Assembly (NCBI GenBank): GCA_949752795.1
Contig: OX457070.1
Coordinates: forward strand, 35,869,574 to 35,933,573
Source: Hyperoodon ampullatus
Taxonomy: Eukaryota > Chordata > Mammalia > Artiodactyla > Ziphiidae
Direction: 5' to 3'
Length of the DNA stretch: 64,000 nt
Shown here one piece after another: positions 24,580 to 35,533 of the stretch (position 1 is its first letter; each line of letters starts with the position of its first letter). Under the pieces are notes generated by a model. That model searched no databases. It was given only the letters and a program-made list of their open reading frames with translations, and was not told the origin of the DNA. The position numbers and the translations under genes were made by a program.

Positions 24580-24984
24580 CAATCAAATCTCATACAAAGT
24601 TACTTCTACAAAACAGAATAAGATGCAGAATACTTTCCCTATGAACAGTGAAAGCACTCCAGAAAGATCTGGAGTGCCCACGAAGTGCCCACAAACAGAT
24701 GAAAACTGACCCTAATATTCTAAAATAAGCTTAAATAAATTAATACAAAGATAGAAGTTATGAAAGAACAACATAAATCAGTATAAGAGAAACTCAGAAA
24801 TGAGATGATTATAGAAGCAAGATTTTTTAGAGGTGAAAGAACTATGAAAATAACTAGAAATAAAAGGAAAATATTATTTCAGAAATGAAGTTTAGACTGG
24901 AAGAATCACAAGACCAAATAAACACAATGCCTTATGATAAATAGAGAATTTAAAGGAGGAAACACTTGAAAAATTTAAAAATCA
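24580..24984 (+). mobile_element. Probable ancient LINE remnant (HAL1/L1M-like)
   Basis: A-rich plus-strand sequence with the general look of LINE ORF1 coiled-coil-coding DNA (many agaaa and gaaatg words), in register with ORF1-like sequence at 26165. No frame survives. Confidence 0.4.
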
Positions 24985-26150
24985 GTGAAGGAAACCATCA
25001 ACAAAATGCAAGAGCAACCTTCTGTGTGGGAGAAAACATTTGAAAATCATATATCTGATTATGGCTTAATATCCAAAATATATAAAGAATTCAATCACTT
25101 AAGAGCAACTCAATGACTTAATAGCAGAAAGACAAATGATTTGATTAAAAAATGGGCAGAGGAACTGAATAGTCATTTTTCCAGAGAAGACATACAGATG
25201 GCCAATGGGTACATGAAAATGTGCTCAACATCACTAATCATCTGGGAAATACAAATCAAAACCACAATGAGATACCACCTGTGAGAATGGTGGTCATCAA
25301 AAAGACAAGAAATAACAAGTGTTGGTGAGGACTTGGAGAAAAGAGAAGCCTGTGCACTGTTGGTAGGAATGTAAATTGGTACAGCCAGTACAGAAAATGA
25401 TATGGAGGTTCCTCAAAAAATTAAAATAGAACTACCATATGATCCAGCAATTCTACTTCTGGGTATAAATCCAAAGGAATTGAAATCAGGAACGCAAAGA
25501 AATATCTTTACTCCCATGTTCATTGCAGCATTATTCACAATAGCCAAGACACTGAAGCAACCTAAGTGTTGCTTCATCCAACTGATGAATGGATGAAGAA
25601 AATGGGTCACACACACACACACACATACACAGTGGAATATTATTCAGCCATTTAAAAAAAGAATGAAATCTTGCCATTTTTGAAAACATGGATGGACCTT
25701 GAGGGCATTATACTAAGTGAAAAAAGTCAGACAGAAAAAGATAAAGAGCATATGATCTCACTTATATGTGGAATCTAAAAACAAAAACGAGCTCATGGAT
25801 ATAGATAACAGATTGGTGGTTGCCTGAAACGGGGGTGGTGGGGTAGGGGTGGGCAAAATGGTTGAAGGGAGTCAAAAAGTACAAATTTCCACTTACAAAA
25901 TGAATGAGTCATAGGGATGTAATGTACAACATAGTGACTATAGTTTGGTGTTGCATATTTGAAATTAGCTAGGAGAACAGATCTTGAAAGTTCTCATCAC
26001 AAGAAAAAAAAATTGTAACTATGTAAGGTGATGAATGGATTTATTATGGTGATCATTTTGTAATGTATACAAATATCAAATCATTATTTTGTACACCTGA
26101 AACTAATGTAATGTTATGTCAGTTATACCTCAGTAAAGTGTATATCTTGA
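24985..26150 (+). mobile_element. L1 ORF2 C-terminus to 3' end
   Basis: Runs from 'ggaaaccatcaacaaaatgcaag' through 'aaaaatgggcagaggaactg' and 'agaactaccatatgatccagc' (about 25430) to the terminus 'cttatacctcagtaaagtg' (about 26120). The order is that of an intact L1 3' third. A (CA)n tract lies at 25607-25630. The reading frame survives only in pieces, such as 25402-25596. Confidence 0.8.
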
Positions 26151-26164
26151 ATAAAACTTACTGA

Positions 26165-26352
26165 ATCTGAGAAAAAAGTGAAGGAAGAGATAAAAAGGAC
26201 TCAACAAAAAGTATTAGATATAGATGATAGACAAAGAAGATCCAACATATGTATAATAAGAGTTCCTAAAGAAGAAAACCCAAAGCAATACAACAGAATA
26301 AATAATTAAAAACTCTAAAGAAAACTTTCCTGAAATAAAAGACACTTTCTGA
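26165..26352 (+). mobile_element. Ancient LINE ORF1-type remnant (HAL1/L1M-like)
   Basis: Blocks such as 'gatccaacatatgtataataagagttcct' and 'gaaaactttcctgaaataaaag' (read in short pieces) match the widespread HAL1/L1M ORF1-region consensus. It is cut by the twin-primed L1 at 26353 and resumes at 27153. Confidence 0.6.
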
Positions 26353-26395
26353 CAATCTCTAGGTCCATCCACGTTGCTGCAAATGGCATTAATTT

Positions 26396-26443
<48 letters not shown>

Positions 26444-27152
26444 TGGTATGCGGGCCTCTCACTGTTGTGGCCTCTCCCGTTGCGGAGCACAGGCTCCGGA
26501 TGCGCAGGCTCAGCAGCCATGGCTCACGGGCCCAGCCGCTCCGCGGCATATGGGATCCTCCCAGACCGGGGCACGAACCCGTATCCCCTGCATCGGCAGG
26601 CGGACTCTCAACCACTGCGCCACCAGGGAGGCCCCTAATTTGTTCTTTTTTATGGCTAAGTAATGTTCCATTGTATATATGTACCACATCTTCTTTATCC
26701 ATTCCTCTGCCGATGGGCATTTAGGTTGTTTCCATGTCCTGGCTATTGTAAATAGTGCTGCAATGAACAAGACAAATATCATATGATATCGCTTGTATGT
26801 GGAATCTAAAAAAGTGGTACAAATGAACTTACAAAACAGAAATAGAGTCAGATGTAGAACACAAACTTATGCTTAGCAGGGGGCAAAGGGAGGGGGTGTG
26901 GAGGAGGGAATAATTGGGAGAATGAGATTGACATATACACACTACTATATATAAATGCTATATATATAATACGGACCTACTGTAGAGCACAGGGAACTCT
27001 TCTCAATACTCTGTAATGACCTATATAGGAAAAGAATCTAAAAAAGAGTGGACATATGTATATGTATAACTGATACACTTTGCTGCACAGCAGGAATTAA
27101 TGCAACATTGGTAAATCAACTATACTGTAATGAAAAAAAAATTTTAAATACT
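26353..27152. mobile_element. L1 insertion with 5' inversion (twin priming)
   Basis: The left part (26353-26769) is L1 in minus orientation and the right part (26770-27152) is L1 in plus orientation, ending at the 3' terminus and A-tail. Read on the sense strand, the inverted part stops at '...ggacctagagattg' and the plus part starts '...agacaaatatcatatg', so only about 30 bp of L1 is missing between them. That is the classic twin-priming structure. A SINE later entered the inverted half. Confidence 0.85.
26405..26635 (-). mobile_element. Short GC-rich CHR SINE
   Basis: The minus strand starts 'ggggcctccctggtggcgca' and runs to 'gagaggcccgcataccac' before a long A-tail (T-run from 26401). 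The target duplication taatttgttctttt occurs before 26405 and from 26636. The long uninterrupted tail suggests a young copy. Confidence 0.9.
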
Positions 27153-27549
27153 TTGTACTACAAAATTAAAAGGCATATCACACAGCTGGGAAAATCAGCC
27201 ACATTGGCCAATATCAATGGCCATGAAATGATTGGACTTTAAAGAAAACAAACAGACAAACAAAATCCTTTGGTCATTCATGCAAAAACAGTAAGTCCTT
27301 ATAAAGCAAATAAAATCAGATTATGATTACTTTTTCATAGCAGCAATTTATTCCAGAACACAATATAGTAATATATTTAAGATACTCAAGAAAAGAAAAT
27401 GTCAACCAAAGATCTTATATTCGGCCAAAACAACCCATTATTCCCATGAGCCATTCCTAGGAAATCTAAAAGAGAAAGAGATTCAGACAACCAAAATAAC
27501 TGAAAGACATCTACATGAAGACCAGTGGTGAGCATTATAAATATATCGA
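27153..27549 (+). mobile_element. Ancient LINE ORF1-type remnant, continued
   Basis: Contains 'caaaatcctttggtcattcatgcaaaaaca' and 'gaaaatgtcaaccaaagatcttatattcggcca' (read in short pieces). These are degraded forms of the HAL1/L1M blocks that follow the motif at 26165-26352 in family members. Confidence 0.55.
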
Positions 27550-27799
27550 CCCATAAAACTAAGTAATGAAACCAGTCACAAAAGGACAAATCCTGTATGA
27601 TTCTACTCATATGAAGTATCAAAAATAGTTCAAGAGAAAGTAGAAAGGTGGCTGCTGGGACGAGGGGTGGGGGATTAGTGTTTAATGGGCACAGAGTTTC
27701 AGTTTTGCTAGATAAAAAAGTTCTAGAGACCTGCTGCAAAACAATGTGACTAAAGTTACTTAACACTAGTGAACTTTATACTTAAAAATATCAATAATT

Positions 27800-27989
27800 G
27801 GGCTTCCCTGGTGGCGCAGTGGTTGAGGGTCTGCCTGCCGATGCAGGGGACACGGGTTCGTGACCCGGTCCGGGAGGATCCCACGTGCCGCGGAGCGGCT
27901 GGGCCCGTGAGCCATGGCCGCTGAGCCCGCGCGTCCGGAGCCTGTGCTCCGCAGCGGGAGAGGCCACAGCAGTGAGAGGCCCGCATACC

Positions 27990-28021
<32 letters not shown>
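27800..28021 (+). mobile_element. Young GC-rich CHR SINE
   Basis: Starts gggcttccctggtggcgcag and ends 'gaggcccgcataccgc' plus an A-tail of about 30. The 10-bp target duplication atcaataatt is perfect (27790-27799 and 28022-28031). CpG content is the highest of the SINEs here, and the tail is uninterrupted. It is probably among the youngest insertions in the window. Confidence 0.92.
27812..27865 (+). promoter_or_regulatory. RNA polymerase III A and B boxes of the young SINE
   Basis: The A box tggcgcagtgg (27812-27822) fits the TRGYNNANNNG rule. The B box ggttcgtgacc (27855-27865) fits GGTTCGANNCC except for A to T at the seventh base. Spacing is tRNA-like. The internal promoter is nearly intact; whether it is used cannot be told from sequence. 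Confidence 0.6.
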
Positions 28022-28025
<4 letters not shown>

Positions 28026-28224
28026 ATAATTAAGATGGCAAATTTTAAGTTGCTTATTTTTACTACAATAAAAAACTAAATGATAGTTGTAGGGGAGAGA
28101 ATGACATAACACAGTACAACTATCAAAAAATGTGGAGAAATGATAGGGATAGAATAATTACCATGATTGCCTTATAGAAACTGGCTGGAAGTAAAAGGGA
28201 TATCACTTCAAATCTGACATTGGA

Positions 28225-28440
28225 CACAAAGCACCGAGCTGATCTCCCTGTGCTATGCAGCTGCTTCCCACTAGCTCGGTGCTTTGTGACCACCTAGAGG
28301 GGTGGGATAGGGAGGGTGAGAGGGAGGCACAAGAGGGAGGGGATATGGGGATATATGTATACATATAGCTGATTCACTTTGTTATACAGCAGAAACACAA
28401 CATTGTAAGGCAAGTATACTCCAATAAAGATGTTTAAAAA
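28225..28440. mobile_element. Tiny L1 insertion with 5' inversion
   Basis: Bases 28225-28277 are L1 3' UTR in minus orientation and 28278-28440 continue in plus orientation to the A-tail. The two parts overlap in L1 coordinates by about 15 bp, giving inverted copies of cggtgctttgtg. A 14-bp target duplication, aatctgacattgga / aatctgacactgga (13 of 14), flanks it at 28211-28224 and 28442-28455. Confidence 0.85.
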
Positions 28441-28455
28441 AAATCTGACACTGGA

Positions 28456-31179
28456 GAAGAAGGATAAAGAGGAAAATGGGCTAATAGCTAATTCCAGCAT
28501 TGCTCACAGTAGGGGACCAACAGACTGTGCTCCCCTTTTTCAGGTGCCCAGGGTATTATATAAAGGTACAGATGTAATGTAGACATAAATGTAACTATCA
28601 GAATAAATACAAAACTTTCTAAGTATTAAAAGTTTAGATAAACACATTAAATAAGGCAGATAACATAGACTCTGTGTGTGCACAATGAAAAATATGACAA
28701 ATCTGAGGCCAAACATAAATATCATATCAAGAAATACAAATTAATTTATCTCATTTATAAAAAGAAAACGGTTTGGATTATCTAGCAAAGCAAAATCCAA
28801 CACTATACTGCATGCAAAATAGACTCTCATATGCTCTCACTCTCTCAGGGAGAGGGGAAAGGAGGGATGGAGGGAAAGGGAGAAGGGGAGATTTTCAGAA
28901 AGGTTAAAAATAAAGGGATAAAAATGTGGACAAATACAAATTAAAAGAAATGAGATGTCACACTCTTGATATCTGATAAGGCAAAATTCAGACCAAAAGA
29001 GAGACAAAGGAGGATACTTTCATACTGCTAAAGGATGCAATTCACAATGAAGACATAACAGTTATGGAAATTCCAAACAACACAGCAACTGTTTTCATCA
29101 AAGAAATTACAAGAGATGCAAGGAGAGATAAAGAGAACTGCTCTATCAAAGGAGACTTTAATATACCTATCTTAATGTAAGAAAGATCAAGTGGACAAAA
29201 ATTTAGGAAAGAGAAGACCAAAATGACCTGATCAGTGAGTTAGATCTTTTAGATCTATAATAAACTCTGAACTCTGATAATGGAGGATATACCTTTTTGT
29301 AAGTGCTCACATAAACATTCAGGAAAATGAGCCATATCTTAGGCTACAAAGAAAACTTCCATAAACCTGTAAATTGGAGAGAGTAGAAATAACATGGAAA
29401 ATATGACCTTTCTGAAAGCAATAAAATGAGACTTGAATAATAAAATAAAAATTAAAAGGCCTGTCACTTGGAAGCTTAAGAACATAGTATTGAATAATTC
29501 TTAGATCAAGTTAAATTGCAAAGTTTCATAAAAATAATGAAAATCCAATATATCAATGTCTTTGAGTTAGAGGAAAATGTATAGCATTTAATACTTACAT
29601 TAAAAAATGAAATTCAAAAAATCAGACATAACTTTAAAAGCTTAGGAAACAACAAAAGAAATCCTCCCACTCAAAAAAAAAAAAGAATGAAAGAATAAAA
29701 TAAGAGGAGAAATTAATTTCTAGAAATTAAAGCTAGAAAACAAAATCAGTAGAACTTTTAAGTCTAAAATTTGGTCATTTGAAAAAAATCATCATAAATC
29801 AGTAGCTAACCTATTAATCAATGGGGAAAGGAAGAAAGCACAAATACACAAAATCAGACATGACAAATGGGGAATAATTATTGAGACAGAGGAAATTTTA
29901 AGTATCTTAAGAGACTATTTTACATACCTATGCAAATAAATTTGAAGTCTCATTTAGAATGGGTAATTTCTAAGAAAACCACAATTTACCAGATTAACAT
30001 CAAGTCTTAAATGGCAAGTTACCTTAGAAGAAAACAGAAAAACTAAAGCGCTCCCCCCACAACAAAACTCCTGGCTCAGGTAATTTAATAGAGAAATTCT
30101 ACCAAACTTGTAAAACTCAGATTATTCCAATGGCTCTTAAACTTTTTCAGACCATTTAAAAAGGAGGAACATTTCAAAATTCTTGTCATGAGGAAAGTAA
30201 ACCACTGCTCTTAACCTATCAAAGACTAAACTGCAGACCATTCTCACTTACAATGTCATTGTAACAACTCTTAGATGAAATATTAGGAAATGGAATACAA
30301 TAGCACATTTTAAAAGTTATGACCAGGGCTTCCCTGGTGGCGCAGTGGTTGAGAGTCTGCCTGCTAATGCAGGGGACACGGGTTCGTGCCCCGGTCCGGG
30401 AAGATCCCACATGCCACGGAGCGCCTGGGCCCGTGAGCCATGGCCACTGAGCCTGCCCTTCCAGAGCCTGTGCTCCGCAACAGGAAAGGCCACAACAGTG
30501 AGAGGCCCGCGTACCGCAAAAAAAAAAAATAAATAAATAATAATAATAATAAAAGTTATGACCAAGTGTGTTTTATTCCCATTTGCAAAACTGGTTTTAT
30601 GTTAGGAAATTTATTCATATTCATAGAGCTAAGGAATAAAAACATGATCACCTCCACAGACACAAAAAAAAGCATGTGACAAAATCAGTTCTCCCTAAGT
30701 TAACTTACAAATTTAACACTATGCATATAAAAATACCATCAGAATTCTTTCCCCTGAGGTCAAGTTAATTGTAAAATTCTTTTGTAAAGATAATAAGCAA
30801 GAAAAGCAAGGAAAATCCTGCAAGAGAACAATGAGAAGGAGCTGGCCCCACAGACACTGAAACATACTATAAAGACTCTATAGTTAAAAGTATTATATTG
30901 ATATCCCAACGGAACACAGTAGACAATCCATATGGAAACTTAGTATATGATAAAAGCAATTCAAATCAGTGAGGAAAAGATGAACTTCAACTTTTTAATA
31001 AGTGGAATCTCTATAACTGATGACTATATTAGATATTTTAATGATAAAATTGGATTCACTCCTCACACCACAGTAAATTCCAGAAGGAGGAGGGATTTAA
31101 ATGTAAACCATTTAAGTACTAGAAGAACACATGGGTGAAGTCCAGTATAAGCTGGGAATGGGGGAGACTCCTAAAAATT
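28456..31179 (+). mobile_element. Ancient LINE ORF2 region (L1M-type)
   Basis: Degraded endonuclease-region landmarks include 'gatatctgataaggcaaaattca' (about 28967) and 'ggagactttaatatacc' (about 29150). RT-region landmarks include 'ctggctcaggtaatttaata' (about 30070). Many stops and frameshifts rule out coding. A SINE interrupts it at 30326-30549. With the pieces from 24.6 kb and 31.9 kb, it may be one large element. Confidence 0.6.
30326..30549 (+). mobile_element. GC-rich CHR SINE
   Basis: Head gggcttccctggtggcgcag, B box gggttcgtgccccgg, 3' 'gaggcccgcgtaccgc' and an A-rich tail ending in (TAA)n. A 15-bp target duplication, taaaagttatgacca, lies at 30311-30325 and 30550-30564. Confidence 0.92.
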
Positions 31180-31397
31180 AATGGTAGGCAAAATGGGTCC
31201 CCCAAAGATGTCCATATCTGCATCTCTAGAACCTATGAATATGCTATGTTATGCTAAAAAGGGACTTTGCAAATATAATTACAGTTGCAGGGAGATTATC
31301 CAGGTGGGCCCAATATATTAGATGAGCTAGAGAACCTTCTCTGGCTGGAGTCAGAAAGATGTGGCAGTAGGGGAGGTCAGAAAAATGTGAAATGTGA
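31180..31397 (+). mobile_element. MLT1-type LTR, 5' part
   Basis: Reads 'aaaatgggtcccccaaagatgtccat', then 'gggagattatccaggtgggccc' (in short blocks), typical of MLT1 LTRs. It stops at the SINE at 31398, and I do not find its 3' half after the SINE. Confidence 0.75.
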
Positions 31398-31882
31398 GGG
31401 CTTCCCTGGTGGTGTAGTGGTTAAGAATCCGCCTGCCAATGCAGGGGACACAGGTTCGAGCCCTGGTCTGGGAAGATCCCACATGCCGCGGAGTAACTAA
31501 GCCCGTGTGCCACAACTACTAAACCCGCGCTCTAGAGCCCACGAGCCACAACTGTTGAGCCCACGTGTAAATATGAGATGTAAATATAGTAACACTGATG
31601 AAAAAAATCACTATAGATCTGAATTTAAATTGACAATATCAGTATACACTAATGATATAGTTTATATTTTGAAAAATTTTAAAAACCAGTGCCACAACTA
31701 CTGAAGCCCATGCACCTGGAGCCCATGCTCCGCAACAAGAGAAGCCACCACAATGAGAAGCCCGTGCACCGCAACGAAGACTAGTCCCAAAGAGCAGTCC
31801 CTGCTCGCCACAACTAGAGAAAGCCTGCGCACAGCAACAAAGACCCAACTCAGCCAAAAATTAATTAATTAATTAATTAAAA
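31398..31882 (+). mobile_element. Long-form CHR SINE split by a 122-bp insert
   Basis: Head gggcttccctggtggtgtag, B box ggttcgagccctgg, repeated 'ccacaactactgaagcc' units and a (TTAA)n tail. The SINE is interrupted at 31568-31689 by AT-rich DNA. Removing that and one copy of a 2-bp tg restores 'gagcccacgtgccacaac'. No target duplication flanks the SINE, so at least one edge has probably been deleted. Confidence 0.85.
31568..31689. other. 122-bp AT-rich filler inside a SINE
   Basis: This block matches no SINE or L1 sequence I recognise and is not found elsewhere in the window. It lacks a poly(A) tail. The only duplication at its borders is tg (31566-31567 and 31690-31691). That resembles filler DNA captured at a double-strand break rather than a retroinsertion. 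Confidence 0.7.
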
Positions 31883-33035
31883 CAAATAAGCAAACCTTTA
31901 TCTTAGCTGTATCACTGAAAGGTTCTAGAGACAATAACCATTCCTAAATCAAAAGGCACTGCTAGTGCCCAGATTGTTGTCCCTAAATACCACTTTTCCC
32001 ATTAAAAGGATTGAGAGCTTCTTGGCAAAAAAGCCAATTCCTGTTCTGGAGCAGGAACAGGAAATGTTTAAGATGATCCTGGAACATTTTTTCAGAGCAG
32101 AAAGCAGGGAATGTATCAATGACTAATGGTAGGGTCATGTCGAAAAGACATAAAAACTAACTTGAACAGAGTCCACTGGCTAAAAATGGGATATTTTGAA
32201 CATCAATAAGGATAATCTCTACAATGGATCAAAACATATCATATGTTAGAATTCAAATGACAAAATTAGAATATTACCATTTTGCAAACTCAGATGAACA
32301 GAGTACACAATCATCATCCCTGACTACTAACCTTACAAAAAGAGAGAACCAGAAATTATGTACTTTTTGATGGAGGCCATAACATTATTTATGAAGAATG
32401 CTTAACCTCCCTCCCCTCCAAATAAATAACCAAAGTCTAATCAAGTCCCAATATCTAACTACTAATTTACAGGGAAATACAGGGGTCAGAAAGACATGTT
32501 AAATCACCCCAAAAATATTCAATCAACAAAATCCAGATTGTGGGAAACTCTGTGGGACAAATGACCCAATTTTTTAAAATGTGCAAGAAAAGAGAATAAT
32601 TAATCTAAAGATTAAAAGAGTCCTTCAGAAATTTATAAACCAAACTCAATTTGTGGATCTCATTTGGCTCTTAATTCAAATACACAAACTTAAATATATA
32701 TATGACAACTAGCTAGCCAGGCGAAATACTGACTGGATATTTGATGATTTTATTTCTGTAGGGGTGTGATGATGGTATTGTGTTATGTTTAAAAAGGGGA
32801 AGCCCTCATCTTTTAAGAAATACATTATAAAATATTTCAAATAAAATGATCTGTCTGGGATTTGCTTCAAAATAATACAGTGGGTAGGGTGTGGAAATGG
32901 ATGGGGATGTAGAACGTTGGCCATAAACTGCTAAGTGCTACATGATGGACAGCCAGCTTAGGGGGGTCATTATACTGTTCTCTCCGGTTTCAGATGTGTT
33001 GAAATTCCATAATAAAATGTGTATTTTTAACAACA
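31883..33035 (+). mobile_element. Ancient L1 (L1ME-type) 3' end
   Basis: Landmarks in order: 'tcagaaatttataaacca' (about 32627), 'actggatatttgatgatttt' (about 32731), 'atggtattgtgttatgttt' (about 32772), 'gggatttgcttcaaaataat' (about 32858), and the terminal 'gttgaaattccataataaaa' (about 33000). This is the usual order of this L1 3' UTR. Confidence 0.7.
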
Positions 33036-33240
33036 AGCTGTCATAAATATTTTTGTAAGTACCTATGATGCTAGTGTTTATACAGGGTAAATTTCAAGAT
33101 ATAGAATTTCTAGGCCAGAAAGAGTATGAATATTTTTATAGATGCTACCAAATTTCCCTTTAAAAGGGTTTATTTACCAACAATACACAATCAACAATGT
33201 GCAAGATGCCCATTTCTACACACCCTCACCAGCAGTCTGA
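33036..33240 (-). mobile_element. Old L1 fragment
   Basis: 'gctaccaaatttccctttaaaagggtt' and 'caccctcaccagcagt' (read in short blocks) are degraded antisense L1 ORF2 C-terminal motifs. Confidence 0.55.
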
Positions 33241-35072
33241 AGAGTTAAGTGACCTGCCCAAGATCAGATGGCATGGCCTAAAAAAAAACCTCATATAATG
33301 ATCAATAATTATCATATTGCCTGAGTCAATGGTTTACTAATTGGAACAGTTTTTAAATTTGTATATATAAAACTTTGAATAGAAGTCCATCCTCTACCAG
33401 TTATTAAAAAATCTTACCAGTTATAAGTTAATAAAAGTTTAGAGAATACATGAAAATTCCATAAATGAAAATAGGTTTCCATTAATATTAACTCAACAAT
33501 AAGAGTAAAGAATCCTTGAAATTTAAAGACTATTAGTAAGTCATTTAGTAAATCATAGTTAAATGAGACTTCAACTTTACATATTTTGTAGCCCTCATAT
33601 TTCACTGTAAGATTACCATATATTTTGAGGAAATGTATAGAAATAGAATAATGATAACTAGTATCTCACCACTAAATTTCAGTTGTAGAAAACCAACTGC
33701 TTACCAAGTGAAATACCATAAACAAATTTAGTGATTCTTGATATTCACTACATTTTCTAACTTGGGACAAACAATGAAAAATGAAATTTGATCTGGTTTA
33801 ATAAGATTTCTTTTCCCACCAAATCACTCTGGAATAGACTGTTTCAAGTACCTCTTTCCCCTGTGATATTTTTTGATAACATATATACACTGAAACTCAA
33901 CACATCAATCAAAACACAGTAATGATTAACTGAAAATAAAATTCTTATGAAGTACTTTAATCTCAGTATATTTATATCTCCCCAAAGAATGAGTTATTAT
34001 TTATTTCAGTTGAGGTGCATCAACTTATATCAAAGGTTTTAAAGGATGACACAAGAAAACCCAAATGACAAAATTTGTTAAAATGACAAATTTTTACTCA
34101 TAAAGTTATTATGATAACAATAATATGGTTACTTTTCCTATTTGTGCTTACATATTTTTCTAATGAAAAGAGAACTGTTCAACAAAATATTTGCTGTATT
34201 TCTTACACTGGAGGGCATGACTTTCATAGAGATCATATCAACGCTTCGAAATAGCTGAGAACAGTGTAGGACCTCATAACATTAACCCTAAAGGATAAGT
34301 TGCCTATGCTCACCTCTTTTAAACTTTTTGGCTCTTCCTTCCTGCTATTTCTTACTTTTGATACACTGATGATACTTGATCATCCTAACACTTCCCACAT
34401 TATCTTAGGTTCTTGCCTTTTTCCAGTTCTAAAAAATAAAAACATATTATTTTCCTTAAGAACATGGTAAATATTGTATTTGGAGGGACAAGAAAAAAGT
34501 GAACTTGAAGGTAGGGGAAAATGTTATCAAAATGTTTTTAAAGGTTTGGAATAATTCCTTAACTTACATATGGATCTTTAATAATGAAATTATAATATGT
34601 GGTTTTCTCAAACTACTAATATATCACACATTAAGAAATCACTAACAGAATTTCTGTTCAGTTAATGCTCTTACCAATAAGTAGAAGTCATTAAATAAAA
34701 TTACCAAGCTCATATCACAGAAGCATGACCAGTGTCATTCTTCCATTTAACTATCAAGATTTTGCCAAAAGCACCTTCTATTTTTCCCTCCCTTCATAAA
34801 TAATTTTGGATGGCAAAAATGGCAGATCACTGCTAATAAAAATTACAAACAATGCAGCTATGTAATAATGTTTGCTTTTTAAAAGGGTTCATTTTAAAAA
34901 GACAAAATCAGTCATTCAGTTTATATAAAAAATGTCAAATTAATAGAGTAAGGCATAAAAATGCAAATGTTCAGTTACTTTTATGCATTTTTGCTTTCTT
35001 GGTCTATTTCCTATGACTTGCAATTATTTTTATGAGATTGCTGGCTGAAAGTCTAGTTCAATAGAGAACTCC
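33241..35072. other. Low-repeat AT-rich DNA; no gene seen
   Basis: No repeat family, exon signal or substantial open frame was recognised. Confidence 0.5.
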
Positions 35073-35073
35073 C

Positions 35074-35163
35074 AAAAGAGATAGATAAGATAGATAGATA
35101 GATAAGATAAATTATCTTCTAAAAGAGATAGATAAGATAGATAGATAAGATAAATTATCTTCT
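35074..35163 (+). repeat. (GATA)n-bearing 43-47-bp tandem duplication
   Basis: A unit starting aaaagagatagataagatag and ending aaattatcttct occurs at 35074-35120 (47 bp) and again at 35121-35163 (43 bp, one GATA fewer). The two copies are otherwise identical. Confidence 0.9.
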
Positions 35164-35194
35164 AAGAACAAAACTGATTTAAAAAAGAAACCAG

Positions 35195-35533
35195 GGTAAG
35201 ACAGGAATAAAGACACAGACCTACTAGAGAATGGACTTGAGGATATGGGGAGCAGGAAGGGTAAGCTGTGACAAAGCGAGAGAGAGGCATGGACATATAC
35301 ACTATCAAACGTAAGGTAGATAGCTAGTGGGAAGCAGCCGCATAGCACAGGGAGATCAGCTCAGTGCTTTGTGGCCGCCTGGAGGAGTGGGATAGGGAGG
35401 GTGGGAGGGAGGGAGACGAAAGAGGGAAGAGATATGGGAACATATGTATATGTATAACTGATTCACTTTGTTATAAAGAAGAAACTAACACCCACTGTAA
35501 AGCAATTATACTCCAATAAAGATGTAAAGAAAA
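35195..35533 (+). mobile_element. 5'-truncated L1 3' UTR insertion
   Basis: Starts 'ggtaagacaggaataaagac' and runs through 'tagctagtgggaagcagc' to 'tactccaataaagatg' and an A-tail. The flanking aaaaaagaaacca is present on both sides (ending near 35194 and again after the tail). Confidence 0.85.

Larger units (their letters stand above)
27550..28079 (+). mobile_element. Old L1 (L1M-type) 3' end
   Basis: Shows 'cctgtatgattctactcata', 'cagagtttcagttttgcta', 'gtgaactttatacttaaaaa' and the terminal 'tactacaataaaaaac'. A young SINE interrupts the element within its terminal 100 bp at 27800-28021. The same L1 type ends at 45998. Confidence 0.7.

Noticed and set aside
26374..26782. Several overlapping frames of 65-168 residues on both strands
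   Set aside because: They are translations of a CHR SINE and its poly(T)/poly(A) tail; the poly-Phe and poly-Lys runs show this.
27800..27875. tRNA-like head of the SINE as a tRNA gene
   Set aside because: A and B boxes are present, but the acceptor stem and 3' end of a tRNA are not. It is the SINE promoter region.
35074..35163. Possible CRISPR-like spacing of repeats
   Set aside because: These are two copies of a GATA-bearing tandem duplication in a mammalian genome, with no array structure.
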